Shown here one piece after another: positions 42,242-50,589 of a stretch of DNA of 52,629 bases. How positions within the stretch are numbered: position 1 is the first letter of the stretch; the number at the start of each line of letters is the position of its first letter. Below the pieces are notes generated by a model, which was not told where the DNA came from, made no database searches, and worked only from the letters and a program-made list of their open reading frames with translations. Position numbers and translations under genes: made by a program. Source of the stretch: CAYNYM01 sp049366815 (GTDB lineage: Bacteria > Desulfobacterota > DSM-4660 > Desulfatiglandales > HGW-15). The stretch is from assembly GCA_049366815.1 (NCBI GenBank), contig JBMNCO010000107.1, forward strand, positions 1 through 52,629, in the 5' to 3' direction.

Positions 42242-43253
42242 GGGCTCCAATGCCGATACCTCCTCGATTGAGAACGAGATAGCCCAAAAAGGGCGCCCCG
42301 AAGATAGAGGTGACGATACTGATGGGAATCTCAGAGGCCATGAATGTCCTGGCAATCGTATCCATGAGGAGAAGAAAGGCGCCCCCCAGGAGACCGGCCG
42401 CCGGCACCAGCCGCTTGTGTTCTGTACCCACCAGATAGCGGGCGACATGGGGGATAATGAGCCCGATCCAGGCAATGGTGCCGACGGCCGCCACGGAGGA
42501 TGCCACCATGAGGGTGCTGACGACGATATAAAAGAGTCGCCATTTGAAGATATCCACCCCCAGGGAAAGGGCCTCTTCGTCCTGCTGTGTCATGACATTG
42601 AGACGCCAGCCAAAGACGGAGATCAGGATTGATCCGGTCACAACCACAGGCAGGGTTGTCTGAACCTTTGCCCACGAGCTGACGTTGAAACTCCCCATGA
42701 TCCAAAAGATGATTTTTGCCAGTTGATCATAGGGGTTGGCGATGTACATAAGCATAGAGAGCCCGGCCTGAAAGATTGCCGAGACCACAATACCCGAGAT
42801 GACCAGCACCGCTGCAGATCGGTCCCAGCTCCGGGAGGCAAGAAGATAGGCCATGGACACGGCGAAAGACCCGAAGACGAAGGCAAAGCCCTGTACCCCC
42901 ACGGTCATCTGGGTGAAAAACATGATCGCGAGGGCGGCCCCAAAGCAGGAGCCCGCCGTAACGCCGAGGATATCCGGGGCCGCCAAGGGATTGCGAAAAA
43001 GGGCCTGGAACACGACCCCCGAGATGGAGAGTCCGCTTCCAACCACAAAACTCATGAGGATCCGGGGAAATCGAATATTCCAGAAAATGAGTTGCGCCTC
43101 CCAGTTCGGGGACGAGCCCACGTCCCATCCCATGCCGGTGAGGGTCACCCGGAACACCTCCATGGGGCCCATAGGATAGCGGCCCATACAAAGGGAGACG
43201 AAAAGGGTGGTGCAGAAAAGGAAAAGGAGAAGGAGAGGCACATTTCTTTTCAC
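42228..43253 (-). CDS. FecCD-family ABC permease
   Basis: 341 residues with about ten membrane spans, starting at GTG 43253 whose GGAGGAAG site lies inside the preceding gene (GTGA overlap). Family landmarks: FRNPLAAPDILGVTAGSCFGA, GGVFNSVSWAxL-like MGSFNVSSWAKVQ and GTIAWIGLIIPHVARYLVGTEHKRLVP, including the EAA-like loop. Permease for iron-siderophore, haem or cobalamin-type ligands; the actual ligand cannot be told. Confidence 0.93.
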   Translation of the reverse strand: MKRNVPLLLLFLFCTTLFVSLCMGRYPMGPMEVFRVTLTGMGWDVGSSPNWEAQLIFWNIRFPRILMSFVVGSGLSISGVVFQALFRNPLAAPDILGVTAGSCFGAALAIMFFTQMTVGVQGFAFVFGSFAVSMAYLLASRSWDRSAAVLVISGIVVSAIFQAGLSMLMYIANPYDQLAKIIFWIMGSFNVSSWAKVQTTLPVVVTGSILISVFGWRLNVMTQQDEEALSLGVDIFKWRLFYIVVSTLMVASSVAAVGTIAWIGLIIPHVARYLVGTEHKRLVPAAGLLGGAFLLLMDTIARTFMASEIPISIVTSIFGAPFLGYLVLNRGGIGIGAHVAD

Positions 43254-44281
43254 AGCCTTCCTCCAAGGGCTGTAAAAGAATAACCCAGGTACTTCTCATA
43301 GAACGCATCCGCGATCCGGACCATATCCAGGTCGCGAAATCGCGCCGGATAGAGGGCCCCGGCCGCCCAGACGACACCGAGGGCACAATGGGGGGCCGGA
43401 TAGTCCCACCACCCGATATTGGATGGAAAGGGGTACACGCGCCCTTCCTTGACGGCCTTGACGGTCTTGAACTGGGAATTCTGACAGATGTGGTCTATGC
43501 TGTAGGTGTCAAGGGTGGAGCCGACGAAGATCACGTCGGGATTCCATGCGGCGAGTTGCTCCGGAGAGATGTCCGCCCAGAACCCCTTGAGTCCGGCGGC
43601 CACATTGACCGCTCCGGCGGCCTCCAGCATCCGTGTCTGAAGCATTTCGCCGGTGGCGGCAGTATAAACGCTCTTGGGCCCGGAAAAGAGGACCCGTAGG
43701 AACTGGCCTCTCGGTATCGGCGCTATCCTCTCCCGGACGGATGCAAGCAGTTTTCGGCAATCCCCCAGGTATTCTTCGGCCCGTTCGGGGCAACCCAGGA
43801 CCCCGGCAACAAGTGAAGCGGCCTCGAAGCTCTCTTCCAATGTCTCTCCCCGGAGGGCGATCACCTTGAGCCCGGCATTTTCGAGACTCTCCAGCTCGGA
43901 CTTTCCAAAGGAGGCATAGACGAAGACGATCTCGGGTTTAAGGGCCACGAGTTCCTCCACATTCAAGGACGAGCTCTGGAGGAGATTCGGACGGGCTGCG
44001 AAGGAAGGATCTTTTTGAACCATCGCCTTGGCGGCCAAGCCGTAAAGGCCGCGTTCAACCAGCTTTTCCTGCTGTCCGAGGGCATAGACAATCATCCCCC
44101 CGAAATGATGAAGGGCGGCTATGCGCTCCACCTCCCTGGGGATGATGACGGTTCGCCCCAGTTGATCCTTAACCGAGATGCTCTCTGTGTCCGGGGATGT
44201 CTTTCCTTCACACCCCAAAAGAGAAAACAAGCCGATACAGAAAAACAACTTCAAAGACATTGCCCAGGGAGTCGCTCGCAT
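43250..44281 (-). CDS. ABC substrate-binding lipoprotein (BtuF/FepB-like)
   Basis: 343 residues from ATG 44281 (AAGGA 8 bp upstream; the open frame reaches 44362). Signal peptide with lipobox FSLLGC, Cys24. Class III periplasmic-binding fold: SVKDQLGRTVIIPREVERIAA at the start, ALKPEIVFVYASF, and AWNPDVIFVGST in the second lobe, joined by a long helix. It delivers ligand from the TonB receptors to the permease encoded next. Confidence 0.9.
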   Translation of the reverse strand: MRATPWAMSLKLFFCIGLFSLLGCEGKTSPDTESISVKDQLGRTVIIPREVERIAALHHFGGMIVYALGQQEKLVERGLYGLAAKAMVQKDPSFAARPNLLQSSSLNVEELVALKPEIVFVYASFGKSELESLENAGLKVIALRGETLEESFEAASLVAGVLGCPERAEEYLGDCRKLLASVRERIAPIPRGQFLRVLFSGPKSVYTAATGEMLQTRMLEAAGAVNVAAGLKGFWADISPEQLAAWNPDVIFVGSTLDTYSIDHICQNSQFKTVKAVKEGRVYPFPSNIGWWDYPAPHCALGVVWAAGALYPARFRDLDMVRIADAFYEKYLGYSFTALGGRL

Positions 44282-44424
44282 CGATTTTTCCTTACAAGGC
44301 CGGCAAGTATAGGGTAGAGTTTTCGCTTCCGTGGTTGTCCCGCCGTGAGCGGAACATAACAACCATTTCCAACAGTCGGTTGAATCGTGCCCGGCAGGAC
44401 ATTTTTAGAGGACGGCCCCCTGTT

Positions 44425-45180
44425 TCACGTCAATTCAAACACAATTGTGACTGTCAGAGGCACATCTCCTCCAAACAGGTGTTGCGGAGGTCTCGCGAAG
44501 GGGGAGGCATTTTTGACGGCATTGATGGCAGCCCCGTCTAGAACAGTGTGTCCGGAACTCTTGACGATCTCCTCTTTCCTGACGTGGCCGTCTGTGCCGA
44601 TCACAAAACCGACCACCACGGCCCCCTGAATCCCCAGTCCCTTCGCCTTGTCAGGGTAATTTTTGTGTCTCTCGATCTTCATGCGCACCATTTCCAGATA
44701 GGTGTTTGGGGTGTCGAATTCACCGCCTCCTGTCTCGATTCGGGACGGACTGAATTGGACTGAGGTCAGATCCGGTGTCCCGGGGATCTCAGGGAGGGCG
44801 ATACTTTCCATAAGGCTGTCAGGTAGAGGATTTTTGCTGGGCGTCATTTTTATGGGCTTAAAATGGGGGATTTTGGGAACAGTCGCCTTTAATCGTTCCA
44901 CTTCCTTGGGCTGGGGGGTCGCTTTCGGCCGGAGGCGCGGCCTGGGGATCGAACGGCTTGGGGGCCGGTCCACATTTTCAACGCTCAGTTCGATATAATT
45001 CAGGTTATTTTCTCTATAAATCCCCAAAACGTGCAGAAAAACGACAATATGAATGCCGAAGGATATGATGAAAAGAGCCCTGAGAAGCCAGTTTGGTTTC
45101 CCCCTCAGCGACGGGGCTGTCATCTTGTGATCTGCCCACATATCGTTCTTCACCCTGACCATCGCCGTAACACCGCTCAT
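44425..45180 (-). CDS. tonB: TonB family protein
   Basis: 251 residues from ATG 45180 (AAGGG 5 bp upstream). N-terminal cytoplasmic stub, one membrane anchor (WLLRALFIISFGIHIVVFLHVL), a Pro/Lys-rich periplasmic spacer (PRPRLRPKATPQPKEVERLK), and a C-terminal TonB domain with MKIERHKNYPDKAKGLGIQG, GHVRKEEIVKSSG and NASPFARPP. It transmits membrane energy from ExbB/ExbD to the two receptors. It starts inside the end of the exbD reading region, with 8-bp overlap. Confidence 0.9.
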   Translation of the reverse strand: MSGVTAMVRVKNDMWADHKMTAPSLRGKPNWLLRALFIISFGIHIVVFLHVLGIYRENNLNYIELSVENVDRPPSRSIPRPRLRPKATPQPKEVERLKATVPKIPHFKPIKMTPSKNPLPDSLMESIALPEIPGTPDLTSVQFSPSRIETGGGEFDTPNTYLEMVRMKIERHKNYPDKAKGLGIQGAVVVGFVIGTDGHVRKEEIVKSSGHTVLDGAAINAVKNASPFARPPQHLFGGDVPLTVTIVFELT

Positions 45181-45187
45181 TTTTCCC

Positions 45188-45595
45188 TTAAAAATCCTTC
45201 TCTGTTGCCAGGCACAGTCGCCCCGCCCCTGCGGCCTTGGCCACATCCATGACCTTGACGGCCTTGTTCAAAATCACGGCCCTGTCGGCCCGCACCACAA
45301 CGAGCTTGTCCTTGTGGGCGCCGATCATTTTCTTCAAGCGGTCAAACAGGACGCCGACCTCAACTTCCTGGTTTTCCAGAAAGGCCCTTCCCTCCTGATC
45401 CACGTATACGGTAATGACCTCTTCTGTCTGTGGCGCAGATGCCTTGGCCTGGGGAAGTTTGATCTTGATTCCCTCATCCACCATAAAATTGGTGGTCAGC
45501 AGGAAATAGATGAGCAAAAGGAAAACAATATCGATGAGGGAGGTGAGGGGAACCTGCACCTGCCCTCGATTCCTTTTCTTGAGACGGCCGTTCAT
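45188..45595 (-). CDS. exbD: ExbD/TolR-family protein
   Basis: 135 residues. Short basic N-terminus, a single membrane span (LTSLIDIVFLLLIYFLLTTNF) with the conserved proton-path Asp in LIDIVF, then a periplasmic domain with VYVDQEGRAFLENQEV and VVVRADRAV. GGGGGG precedes the ATG. It lies 9 bp after exbB. Confidence 0.92.
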   Translation of the reverse strand: MNGRLKKRNRGQVQVPLTSLIDIVFLLLIYFLLTTNFMVDEGIKIKLPQAKASAPQTEEVITVYVDQEGRAFLENQEVEVGVLFDRLKKMIGAHKDKLVVVRADRAVILNKAVKVMDVAKAAGAGRLCLATEKDF

Positions 45596-45604
45596 GGGTC
45601 CCCC

Positions 45605-46213
45605 CTAACTCTGCCGCCCGGCGGACTTGATGAAGGTTACGGTACCGTCCACGAGCTGGGCCTCGAACTTGTCGACCCTGGAAACAAGATAGCTGTGGGC
45701 CACCATTGTAGGCAGGGCCACAGAAAGCCCAAGGGCTGTCGTAAGCATGGCCTCCCAGATTCCACCGGCCAGAACAGCAGCATTAACCTTTCCGCCCATC
45801 TCCTGGATCACCATAAAGGCCTTGATCATACCAAGGACCGTCCCGAGAAGGCCGAGCAACGGGGCGATATTCCCTATGGTTGCCAAGGCCGACAGATAGC
45901 GGGAGAGGAATCTGACCTCTTCGTCCGTGGCATGGTCGATGACGGTCTCCATGGTCTCCCGCCCCTGGTCCTGGACCTCCAGGGCACTCGCCAAAATCCT
46001 CCCCATTGAACAGTGGCTCTCTTTTGCCACTTCCATGGCCCGAACGCGTTCGCCCTTCTTGATGTGCTGGGCCACGGCCTCAACCAGCCCCCTTCCCCGC
46101 ACACGAATCCGTGCAAACCGGATCAGCCTTTCCAAAAATATCGCCAGGGCAAGCACAGAGCAAAAAAGTATGGGTCCTACAAGAACCCCGCCTTTTGAGA
46201 GAAAATCAATCAT
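45605..46213 (-). CDS. exbB: ExbB/TolQ/MotA-family proton channel protein
   Basis: 202 residues with three membrane spans: GGVLVGPILFCSVLALAIFLERL, LATIGNIAPLLGLLGTVLGMIKAF and GIWEAMLTTALGLSVALPTMVAH, the last two carrying the family's GLLGTV and TTA.GL..AIP-like motifs. It forms the energy-coupling complex with ExbD. AAAGGAG precedes ATG 46213. A gap of 87 bp separates it from the upstream repeat protein gene, so read-through transcription is plausible. Confidence 0.93.
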   Translation of the reverse strand: MIDFLSKGGVLVGPILFCSVLALAIFLERLIRFARIRVRGRGLVEAVAQHIKKGERVRAMEVAKESHCSMGRILASALEVQDQGRETMETVIDHATDEEVRFLSRYLSALATIGNIAPLLGLLGTVLGMIKAFMVIQEMGGKVNAAVLAGGIWEAMLTTALGLSVALPTMVAHSYLVSRVDKFEAQLVDGTVTFIKSAGRQS

Positions 46214-46300
46214 AGCAGACTCCTTTGCTGTGCAAAACCCGTTTCATGTAAACAACACATTTCCCTTATTCCTCCAGTGTTTCGTCATCAAAAGGACCCA

Positions 46301-48127
46301 CTATTGGAAGGACTCTTCGATATCCGCGATACCGTCCTCGTTCAGATCCTTCGATCGCTTTACAAGGGCCTCCGAGGCGTCGTAGTATTCCCAGACGTCT
46401 GCCTTTCCATCTCCGTTTGTATCCTCCTCAACCCTTGTCAGCCTGCCCTTGTCATAAAAATACCAGATATCGACCTTCCCGTCCCGATTGGTATCCTTCT
46501 CGGCCCTTATCGGTTCCTCTTCCTCATCGTAGAACCAGGTGAGGGTGCATCGACCTATCCTCTCTTCATCTTCCTCGCTCTTGAAAAGCCGCCCCTTTGG
46601 GTCGTAATGTTCCCTTATATCAGGCTTCCCGTCATCATTCTCATCGATCTCCTTGAGTCGAAGCGCACCGTCCCTGTAATAGGTAATGAGTTCCGGGTGC
46701 TGATCGCCGTCTTCAGCCACGGCCGTCACGACGGACCAGGGTGAACGGTTGAACCACTGGGTGATCTCAAAGTGTCCGTCCCCGTCCCCATCCTTTATCA
46801 GCTTCTGTTTCTTTCCCTCGCTGTAAAATATCTTCAGGTCAACGGTTCCGTCCCCGTCTTCGTCCTTTTCCACCCGTATCAGATTCCCGTCTTTATAAAA
46901 CTCCCAGGTATCGAACCTGCCATTGAGATTCGTGTCACTCTCGATTCGTTCCTTTTGCTCTCCGGCGTCAAATGACACCCGAAGGTCGGGTTTGCCGTCC
47001 TTGTTTCGGTCTTCGGTCTGGAGATGGAGTTTCCCGTTTTTAAAGATCGTGATGTTTTCCTTAAAGCCGTCTCCGTCGCTGTCATAGCTCACCCTGGTGG
47101 GGACGCCGTCACGGTACAATCTGACCCTGTCGATCCGGCCGCTATGCCGCGTATCCTCCTCGATCCTGTTTGCCAGGCCCTGGGCGTCGAAGTAAAAAAA
47201 CTGATCCGTCTTGCCGTCAAAATTCGTATCCTTTTCCTGGGAAAAGGCCGTACCATCCTTATAACGGACGACGACATCGAATCGACCGTCCCCGTTCGTA
47301 TCTCTCTTCTGTTCCACGGGGCTCCCCTTCTCATACCGCGTCACGGTCTCGAAGCGGCCGTCATGATCCAGGTCTTGTTTCTGCTCAACGAGCTCGCCCC
47401 CCTCGTAGAATCTGAACTCGTCCATGGTACCGTCGTCGTCCAGATCATGGCGGCTTTCCCTGGGAAGGGAACCGGGATCAAAGAGGATGATCTTTTCCCA
47501 ATATCCGTTACCGTTCCTGTCCTCGCGCATTTCCAGGGGCTCTTCGTCACGATAGGTCTGGATGATATTGGGCCTTGAATCTCCGTCGGTGTCTTTTTCC
47601 ATCCGGACCAGTTTCCCCTCCGAATAGCGATACACGCTGTCCAGATAACCATCCCCGGACGTGTCCCTTTTGACCTCACGGGTTCGTTCCTGCGAGTCAA
47701 ATTCAATGAGCAGATCGGTTTTTCCGGTCTTGGGGGAGCGGCGCCTGTGCCGGACCCTCTTCCCTTCCCGCAGGTCATCCCAGGAATCGATTACGCCGTC
47801 CGCGTCCGTGTCCTTCTCCACCCTGACGACCTGTTCCCCTTCATAGTACTGGATGACCTCCATGAGCCCGTCACCGTCCTTGTCGACCTCGAGTTTCTCG
47901 ATGCGGCCCTTTCGGTCCCAATGGATAATCTGGTCGATTTTACCGTCTCCGTTGGTGTCCCGCTTGGAGATGGAGGGTTTTGCTTCAGCCTGGGAGTGCC
48001 AAAAAAGAAGGGCGAGGAGGAAACCGATGACGCAGATTTTTTTATTTTGTAAAGTCCTTATCAAAGTACCAACATTGAGTGGGGGAGAACCCCGGAATCT
48101 TCCTGGAATCCCCCCCACTTGCTCCAC
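46301..48127 (-). CDS. Secreted protein of tandem DxDxDG (EF-hand-like) repeats
   Basis: Up to 608 residues. A signal peptide (KKICVIGFLLALLFWHSQAEA) is followed by about two dozen repeats of 22-26 residues, each with a D-x-(D/N)-x-D-G loop, a short strand and a Tyr/Phe-Tyr pair (KDTNGDGKADVWEYYDASE, RDTNGDGRFDVVVRYKDGT). Such loops usually bind Ca2+; the repeating pattern suggests a beta-propeller or solenoid. Start uncertain: GTG 48127 and TTG 48064 are both possible and neither has a strong ribosome-binding site; 48064 gives the more normal signal peptide. It lies between a TonB receptor gene and exbB, so I infer a cell-surface or periplasmic partner of uptake. Confidence 0.8.
   Translation of the reverse strand: MEQVGGIPGRFRGSPPLNVGTLIRTLQNKKICVIGFLLALLFWHSQAEAKPSISKRDTNGDGKIDQIIHWDRKGRIEKLEVDKDGDGLMEVIQYYEGEQVVRVEKDTDADGVIDSWDDLREGKRVRHRRRSPKTGKTDLLIEFDSQERTREVKRDTSGDGYLDSVYRYSEGKLVRMEKDTDGDSRPNIIQTYRDEEPLEMREDRNGNGYWEKIILFDPGSLPRESRHDLDDDGTMDEFRFYEGGELVEQKQDLDHDGRFETVTRYEKGSPVEQKRDTNGDGRFDVVVRYKDGTAFSQEKDTNFDGKTDQFFYFDAQGLANRIEEDTRHSGRIDRVRLYRDGVPTRVSYDSDGDGFKENITIFKNGKLHLQTEDRNKDGKPDLRVSFDAGEQKERIESDTNLNGRFDTWEFYKDGNLIRVEKDEDGDGTVDLKIFYSEGKKQKLIKDGDGDGHFEITQWFNRSPWSVVTAVAEDGDQHPELITYYRDGALRLKEIDENDDGKPDIREHYDPKGRLFKSEEDEERIGRCTLTWFYDEEEEPIRAEKDTNRDGKVDIWYFYDKGRLTRVEEDTNGDGKADVWEYYDASEALVKRSKDLNEDGIADIEESFQ
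48078..48119 (-). other. Hairpin between receptor and repeat-protein genes
   Basis: AGTGGGGG (48078-48085) pairs with CCCCCACT (48112-48119), and the enclosed bases contain further short complementary segments. No T-run. It could attenuate read-through or stabilise the processed ends; it also argues for the downstream start at 48064. Confidence 0.4.
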
Positions 48128-48212
48128 AAGATCTAACTGGTTTTCGTGAGTGTCCTCTTGTCAGGTTTTCAGACTTCCAATCATCTGGGAGTCCCTTCTT
48201 GTATCATGCCGC

Positions 48213-50249
48213 CTAAAAAGTACCCCGGAGACCGATAAAGAAGGCCCGTCCCTCCCTCGGAAATCCGTAACCCGTCTCATAGTCCTCGTCAAAGAGGTTC
48301 CGAACGCCCAGTTCCACCGTGGCATATCTGGATATCTCGGCCATGGCCTTCACATCCACGGTCCAGTAACTGTCCAGTTCAACCCATTGAAGAGTCTTAT
48401 CCGGCATGGATTTTTCCTCCCACTGTCCCTTATTATATCCAGCCTTGGCAAACAGGGAAAACCAGTCGTTCACCTTGAAAAGGTCGCTCACATAGAGGCT
48501 GTGTTTGGGTGTTTCCTCCAAATGGTCAGCCGGATTATCAGACCGATCTTCCGCGTCCAGATAGGTGTAATGGATCCCCAATTGATTTCGGGGCAGGCAT
48601 TCCGTCTTAAAGCTGACCTCAAAGCCCTGGAAACGCGCCTTGTCTATGTTTTTGTTTGTATCATAGGATTCCCCGTCCACGAGAACCGTCGCCGAGCCGA
48701 TTTTGTCCTTAAAATCCGAATAGAAGAAGGAGATCCCGGCATGGCTGTCCTTCGGCAGGGGTCTCTCCAGGCCGATCTCATAATTGGTGGACTGCTCCTT
48801 TTCCAGGTCTGGATTGGCAATGTTTCTTCCAAGGTAACCGGAATACAATTCCTTCAGGGTGGGAAACCGGCTCTTTCTGGCCACGGAGGCATGAACTCCG
48901 GTATCGTCTTTGAACCTGTAATGAACACCGATCAAGCCATTCCAGGAATCGTCATCATCCCTCAAGGGATACTTATCCTGCCCGTCAAAGGCCTCTTTTT
49001 CCTTCTGCAGGTCATAATTCACGCCAAGAACCACACCGAGATTATCAGTGATCTTTATATCATCCTCAAGGCCGACGGAAATCGTTTCGCTCTTATACCG
49101 TTCCCAGGGATCCCCGCTGTCGTCTTGTTCTTCGTGCACATCGTACTTGTAATGAAAGGCGAAGCTGAGGGTGTTCCTGGGCAGATGTGTGGATCTCAGG
49201 ACCAGCGAGCCCCCGTTTGTGTAGTCGTCATAGGTGCTGTGAAAGGCATACTTCTTATTTTTAGAGGAATAGGTTTCATCGTCATAGGAATCAAGAACAT
49301 TGTAGTAGGTGTCGTGATAGATCCTTGTCTTGGCAGACAAATTATCCGTCAATCTGGTGTCCCCTATAAAATAATAGGTCGTCTTCTCCCATTCCGTAAA
49401 TCTCCAAAACCTCTGTCTTTCATCTACATAGATGTTGGGAGGCAATCCTCTTTCGTTCGTAACATGTTGGATGCCGAGGGCATATTCATGGCCTTCCGCA
49501 GGCGTAAAGCCCACCTTGAATGATCCGGAGACGCTTTTATTGTCTGAATTGTCTCTCCTTCCCCCGTCCTCATACCATCCCTTACCGGGTATGGGATTGA
49601 AATCGTCTGACATCTTATAGTCGTCTGAATCCAGTCCCGAGATACCGGCTTGGAAGTACAAGCGATCAAGCCTTGAGCCCAAGTTTACGGTCGCGTTCCG
49701 GCCGTTTTCGCCCACTTCCAACTTATACGATCCCTCAAAACGCCTTTGTGGTTTCATGGATACGATGTTGATCACACCCCCCATGGTGTTGGCACCATAA
49801 AGGGTCGATGCGGCACCCTTACTCAGGGTGATCTGTGAGACATTGCCTGTCGTAAGCTGGCTGGCATCCGCATACCCGTCCCAGGGGATATAAAGCGGAA
49901 TACCGTCATAAAATATCGGCACGTACCTCTGGTTGAAACCCCGGACATTGAGATAAGCCTCGTTCCTCGTGCCCACCGAAACCGCAACACCGGGAAGGGT
50001 CTGGATCGCCTTCGAAACATCCGTGGCATCCGTCAGATCCAGTTGTTCTCTGTCCAGAGTTTCCACCGTGGTCACCTCGGTAATGGTTTCGCCCTTACCC
50101 GTGACAACGACCTCGCCGAGGTTGAAAACTCTCCCTTCGATGCCGGACTGGGTCGTCCCTTCCTCCTGGGCCCAGATCGGCCCCGTGCACAAAAGGCACA
50201 TGAAGGCCGGTAACCAGACCATGACATTCCTTTTGAATTTGAATCGCAT
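48213..50249 (-). CDS. TonB-dependent outer-membrane receptor 1
   Basis: 678 residues from ATG 50249 (AAGGA 5 bp upstream; an in-frame start at 50285 is less likely). Signal peptide ends GPIWA; a TonB-box-like FNLGEVVVTGKG follows. Plug domain (~40-150) has LPGVAVSV, LNVRGFNQRYVPIFYDGIPL and GAASTLYGANTMGGVINI. A 22-strand beta-barrel follows, ending in ...GRAFFIGLRGTF with the terminal Phe for outer-membrane insertion. Ligand unknown; the FecCD-type system downstream points to a metal complex, haem or corrinoid. Confidence 0.93.
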   Translation of the reverse strand: MRFKFKRNVMVWLPAFMCLLCTGPIWAQEEGTTQSGIEGRVFNLGEVVVTGKGETITEVTTVETLDREQLDLTDATDVSKAIQTLPGVAVSVGTRNEAYLNVRGFNQRYVPIFYDGIPLYIPWDGYADASQLTTGNVSQITLSKGAASTLYGANTMGGVINIVSMKPQRRFEGSYKLEVGENGRNATVNLGSRLDRLYFQAGISGLDSDDYKMSDDFNPIPGKGWYEDGGRRDNSDNKSVSGSFKVGFTPAEGHEYALGIQHVTNERGLPPNIYVDERQRFWRFTEWEKTTYYFIGDTRLTDNLSAKTRIYHDTYYNVLDSYDDETYSSKNKKYAFHSTYDDYTNGGSLVLRSTHLPRNTLSFAFHYKYDVHEEQDDSGDPWERYKSETISVGLEDDIKITDNLGVVLGVNYDLQKEKEAFDGQDKYPLRDDDDSWNGLIGVHYRFKDDTGVHASVARKSRFPTLKELYSGYLGRNIANPDLEKEQSTNYEIGLERPLPKDSHAGISFFYSDFKDKIGSATVLVDGESYDTNKNIDKARFQGFEVSFKTECLPRNQLGIHYTYLDAEDRSDNPADHLEETPKHSLYVSDLFKVNDWFSLFAKAGYNKGQWEEKSMPDKTLQWVELDSYWTVDVKAMAEISRYATVELGVRNLFDEDYETGYGFPREGRAFFIGLRGTF

Positions 50250-50414
50250 CTTTCCTTTTCTCCTTCCTCCTTGGATTTTCCTCATTTATTTCCCGTACCC
50301 CTGCAACTCTGCGGAAATGCGTCTTACCCTTTCCTAGTGCCCTTCTGGGCGTCTTTTCGGCTTGGTGTCCCGCCCCACCCTTTTAACGAATCCCTGAAGA
50401 TGGGCCGGGGCGAT

Positions 50415-50448
50415 CCCGTCGGTCATTGCGTGGACGATGACCGACGGG
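50415..50448 (-). promoter_or_regulatory. Stable hairpin in the 5' leader of receptor 1
   Basis: CCCGTCGGTCAT (50415-50426) and ATGACCGACGGG (50437-50448) form a perfect 12-bp stem with a 10-nt loop, extendable by GATC after a bulge. It lies between the promoter and the start codon, about 165 nt upstream of the ATG. No T-run follows. A leader structure that controls expression is likely; I cannot match it to a known riboswitch class. Confidence 0.55.
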
Positions 50449-50462
50449 AGATCACCCTATCC

Positions 50463-50488
50463 GGCATATATCAGTATTTACATATGCC
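50463..50488 (-). promoter_or_regulatory. Inverted-repeat operator candidate overlapping the receptor-1 promoter
   Basis: GGCATAT and ATATGCC face each other across 12 bp (50463-50469, 50482-50488), overlapping the -10 box and the presumed transcription start. A dimeric metal-responsive repressor is the natural candidate, but the sequence does not match a standard Fur box. Confidence 0.5.
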
Positions 50489-50515
50489 TATACGGAAACA
50501 GGTTTCGTTTGTCAA
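50487..50515 (-). promoter_or_regulatory. Sigma-70-type promoter of receptor 1
   Basis: On the minus strand TTGACA (50515-50510), 17-bp spacer, TATAGG (50492-50487). It lies in the 340-bp gap between the two receptor genes and so can drive the nine downstream genes independently of receptor 2. Confidence 0.75.
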
Positions 50516-50589
50516 TCATTTTTTGGGGATATTCCGGATCTCCCGGCTCGTCCTGCCTGAACCGGCCCGTAGAGGTCTCGCCGAAACAA

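Noticed and set aside
48150..49523. Plus-strand 457-codon open frame
   Set aside because: It is a shadow of TonB receptor 1 on the other strand, with a hydrophobic Val/Ile/Gly-rich artefact composition; the receptor reading has full domain support.
50250..50589. Cobalamin riboswitch in front of receptor 1
   Set aside because: No convincing B12-box or accompanying conserved helices could be found; only a generic hairpin and operator-like repeat are supported.
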